Of a DNA stretch of 6,736 nt, positions 5,570-6,736 are shown piece by piece. Made by a program: the position numbers and the translations under genes. Source of the stretch: an uncultured Bacteroidota bacterium (lineage in GTDB: Bacteria > Bacteroidota > Bacteroidia > Chitinophagales > Saprospiraceae); contig CALEYM010000093.1 in NCBI GenBank assembly GCA_937926185.1, positions 1 to 6,736 on the forward strand, written 5' to 3'. The notes under the pieces are model-generated. The model ran no database searches, was not told where the DNA came from, and saw only the letters and a list, made by a program, of their open reading frames with translations. The number at the start of each line of letters is the position of its first letter. Within the stretch, counting starts at the first letter, position 1.

Positions 5570-6736
5570 TCATTCTCCGCCAAACCGCTCGCCCAGCCGT
5601 TTTTTCAACGCCAGCATTTCGTCGCGCAGCTGTGCGGCGGTGATAAAATCCAGGTCTTTGGCCGCTTTTTTCATTCGTGACTCTGTTTCGGCGATCATTT
5701 TTTCCAGTTGACTGCGCGAAGCATAAGCGACGATGGGCTCGGCGGCCAAACTTGGTTTTTCGGCTTCGACGTAATACTGGGTTTGTTCCACACTGCGAAT
5801 GTCGAGAATGCTGCGTTGGGCCATAATCTCTTCCCGGGTCCGGGTGACGGTAGTCGGCGTAATACCGTGTTCTTCGTTGTAAGCCATTTGCGCCAGGCGG
5901 CGACGGTTGGTCTCATCAATCGTATTGCGCATGGCATCGGTCATCTTGTCGGCGTAGAAGATGACAAGGCCATGCGCGTTGCGCGCCGCGCGTCCGGCGG
6001 TTTGTGTAAGGGAGCGCATATTGCGCAAAAAACCCTCCTTATCTGCGTCGAGAATAGCCACGAGCGATACTTCCGGCATGTCGAGCCCTTCGCGCAGCAG
6101 GTTTACGCCGACGAGCACGTCGTACTCTCCGAGCCGCAGGTCGCGGATGATCTCCACCCGTTCCAGCGTCTCTACTTCTGCGTGGATATACCGGGCGCGG
6201 ATGCTCAGGCGCAACAGGTAAGCAGTCAGTTCCTCGGCCATACGTTTGGTGAGCGTGGTCACCAGCGTTCTTTCGTTCACCGCAACCCGCTTTTGTATTT
6301 CTTCCATGAGGTCGTCGATCTGGTTCAACGATGGGCGCACCTCGATGGGCGGATCGAGCAGGCCGGTAGGGCGCACGAGTTGTTCGACCACCAAGCCTTC
6401 CGTTTTTTCCAACTCGTAATCGGCCGGCGTGGCGCTGACGAACACGACCTGATTGATCAGGCTTTCGAATTCTTCGAAACTCTGCGGGCGGTTGTCGATG
6501 GCCGATGGCAGGCGGAAACCCCAATTCACCAGCGATTGTTTGCGCGCGCGGTCGCCGCCCCACATGCCGCGTACCTGGGGGATGGTCACGTGGCTTTCAT
6601 CCACGATCATCAGGTAGTCGTCGGGAAAGTAGTCGAGCAGGCAAAATGGGCGGGCGCCGGGTTCGCGGCGGTCGAAGAAACGCGAATAGTTTTCGATACC
6701 GCTGCAGTAGCCCAGTTCCCGGATCATTTCAATATC
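5570..6736 (-). CDS. uvrB: Excinuclease ABC subunit UvrB, C-terminal part (5' end beyond window)
   Basis: UvrB is the damage-verifying helicase-like subunit of nucleotide excision repair: it is loaded by UvrA onto DNA and recruits UvrC for incision. The window shows the last 388 residues, beginning in the conserved DIEMIRELGYCSGIENYSR block; about 290 N-terminal residues, including the Walker A motif and the DNA-gripping beta-hairpin, lie off the right edge. Visible motifs, numbered from the window edge, are DESHVTIPQ (46-54, Walker B/motif II), GDRARK and GFRLPSA (61-79), and SATPADYELE (from 101, motif III). They continue with HAEVETLERVEIIRDLR, then VNLLREGLDMPEVSLVAILD, and motif VI LTQTAGRAARN (243-253). 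The C-terminal coiled UVR domain (about 343-379) binds UvrC. The reading frame is intact throughout. The stop lies 21 nt from the convergent membrane-protein gene; no strong shared terminator is visible. Confidence 0.98.
   Translation of the reverse strand, partial: DIEMIRELGYCSGIENYSRFFDRREPGARPFCLLDYFPDDYLMIVDESHVTIPQVRGMWGGDRARKQSLVNWGFRLPSAIDNRPQSFEEFESLINQVVFVSATPADYELEKTEGLVVEQLVRPTGLLDPPIEVRPSLNQIDDLMEEIQKRVAVNERTLVTTLTKRMAEELTAYLLRLSIRARYIHAEVETLERVEIIRDLRLGEYDVLVGVNLLREGLDMPEVSLVAILDADKEGFLRNMRSLTQTAGRAARNAHGLVIFYADKMTDAMRNTIDETNRRRLAQMAYNEEHGITPTTVTRTREEIMAQRSILDIRSVEQTQYYVEAEKPSLAAEPIVAYASRSQLEKMIAETESRMKKAAKDLDFITAAQLRDEMLALKKRLGERFGGE

Noticed and set aside
6039..6563. Alternative minus-strand frame (174 codons) within uvrB
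   Set aside because: It is a +1/+2 shadow of uvrB with very Arg/Ala/Gly-rich composition and no domain.
1..6736. A novel defence, mobile or biosynthetic system
   Set aside because: All the genes are housekeeping, an exported peptidase or small unknowns in mixed orientations; no transposase, integrase, CRISPR, toxin-antitoxin or biosynthetic signature was found.

Overview
This window looks like ordinary chromosomal DNA from a member of the Bacteroidota, possibly Saprospiria or Chitinophagia; that finer placement is an inference from protein style only. Two perfect copies of the Bacteroidota -7 promoter element TAnnTTTG stand in front of genes. Starts are preceded by A/T-rich leaders rather than clear Shine-Dalgarno sequences. 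There is a lipoprotein-type M49 peptidase, and UvrB carries the motif-VI variant LTQTAGRAARN. I see no tRNA, rRNA, CRISPR array, transposase or phage gene, and no convincing sign of a new multi-gene system.

Layout, left to right. Positions 1-165 are the control region of pckA: a near-perfect palindrome (50-74), a -7 promoter element (86-93) and a leader of about 65-70 nt. pckA (166-1788, +) encodes ATP-dependent phosphoenolpyruvate carboxykinase. A second -7 element (1832-1839) precedes a small exported protein of unknown function (1864-2301, +). A long imperfect inverted repeat (2308-2370) fills most of the gap before a lipoprotein M49 (dipeptidyl-peptidase III-like) zinc peptidase (2387-4462, +). 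The last bases of that gene overlap, tail to tail, a small membrane methyltransferase gene of the ICMT/PEMT-like superfamily (4453-4938, -). A divergent intergenic region of about 190 nt leads to a four-helix membrane protein of unknown function (5129-5548, +). That gene converges with the 3' part of uvrB (5570-6736, -), whose 5' part lies beyond the right edge.

The genes do not form an obvious pathway. pckA is central carbon metabolism and uvrB is nucleotide excision repair. The two exported proteins could share a transcript (86 nt apart, same strand), but the hairpin-forming repeat between them could uncouple their expression. The most useful non-coding observations are the pckA palindrome, the inverted repeat at 2308-2370 and the 12-bp palindrome that abuts the start codon at 5129.
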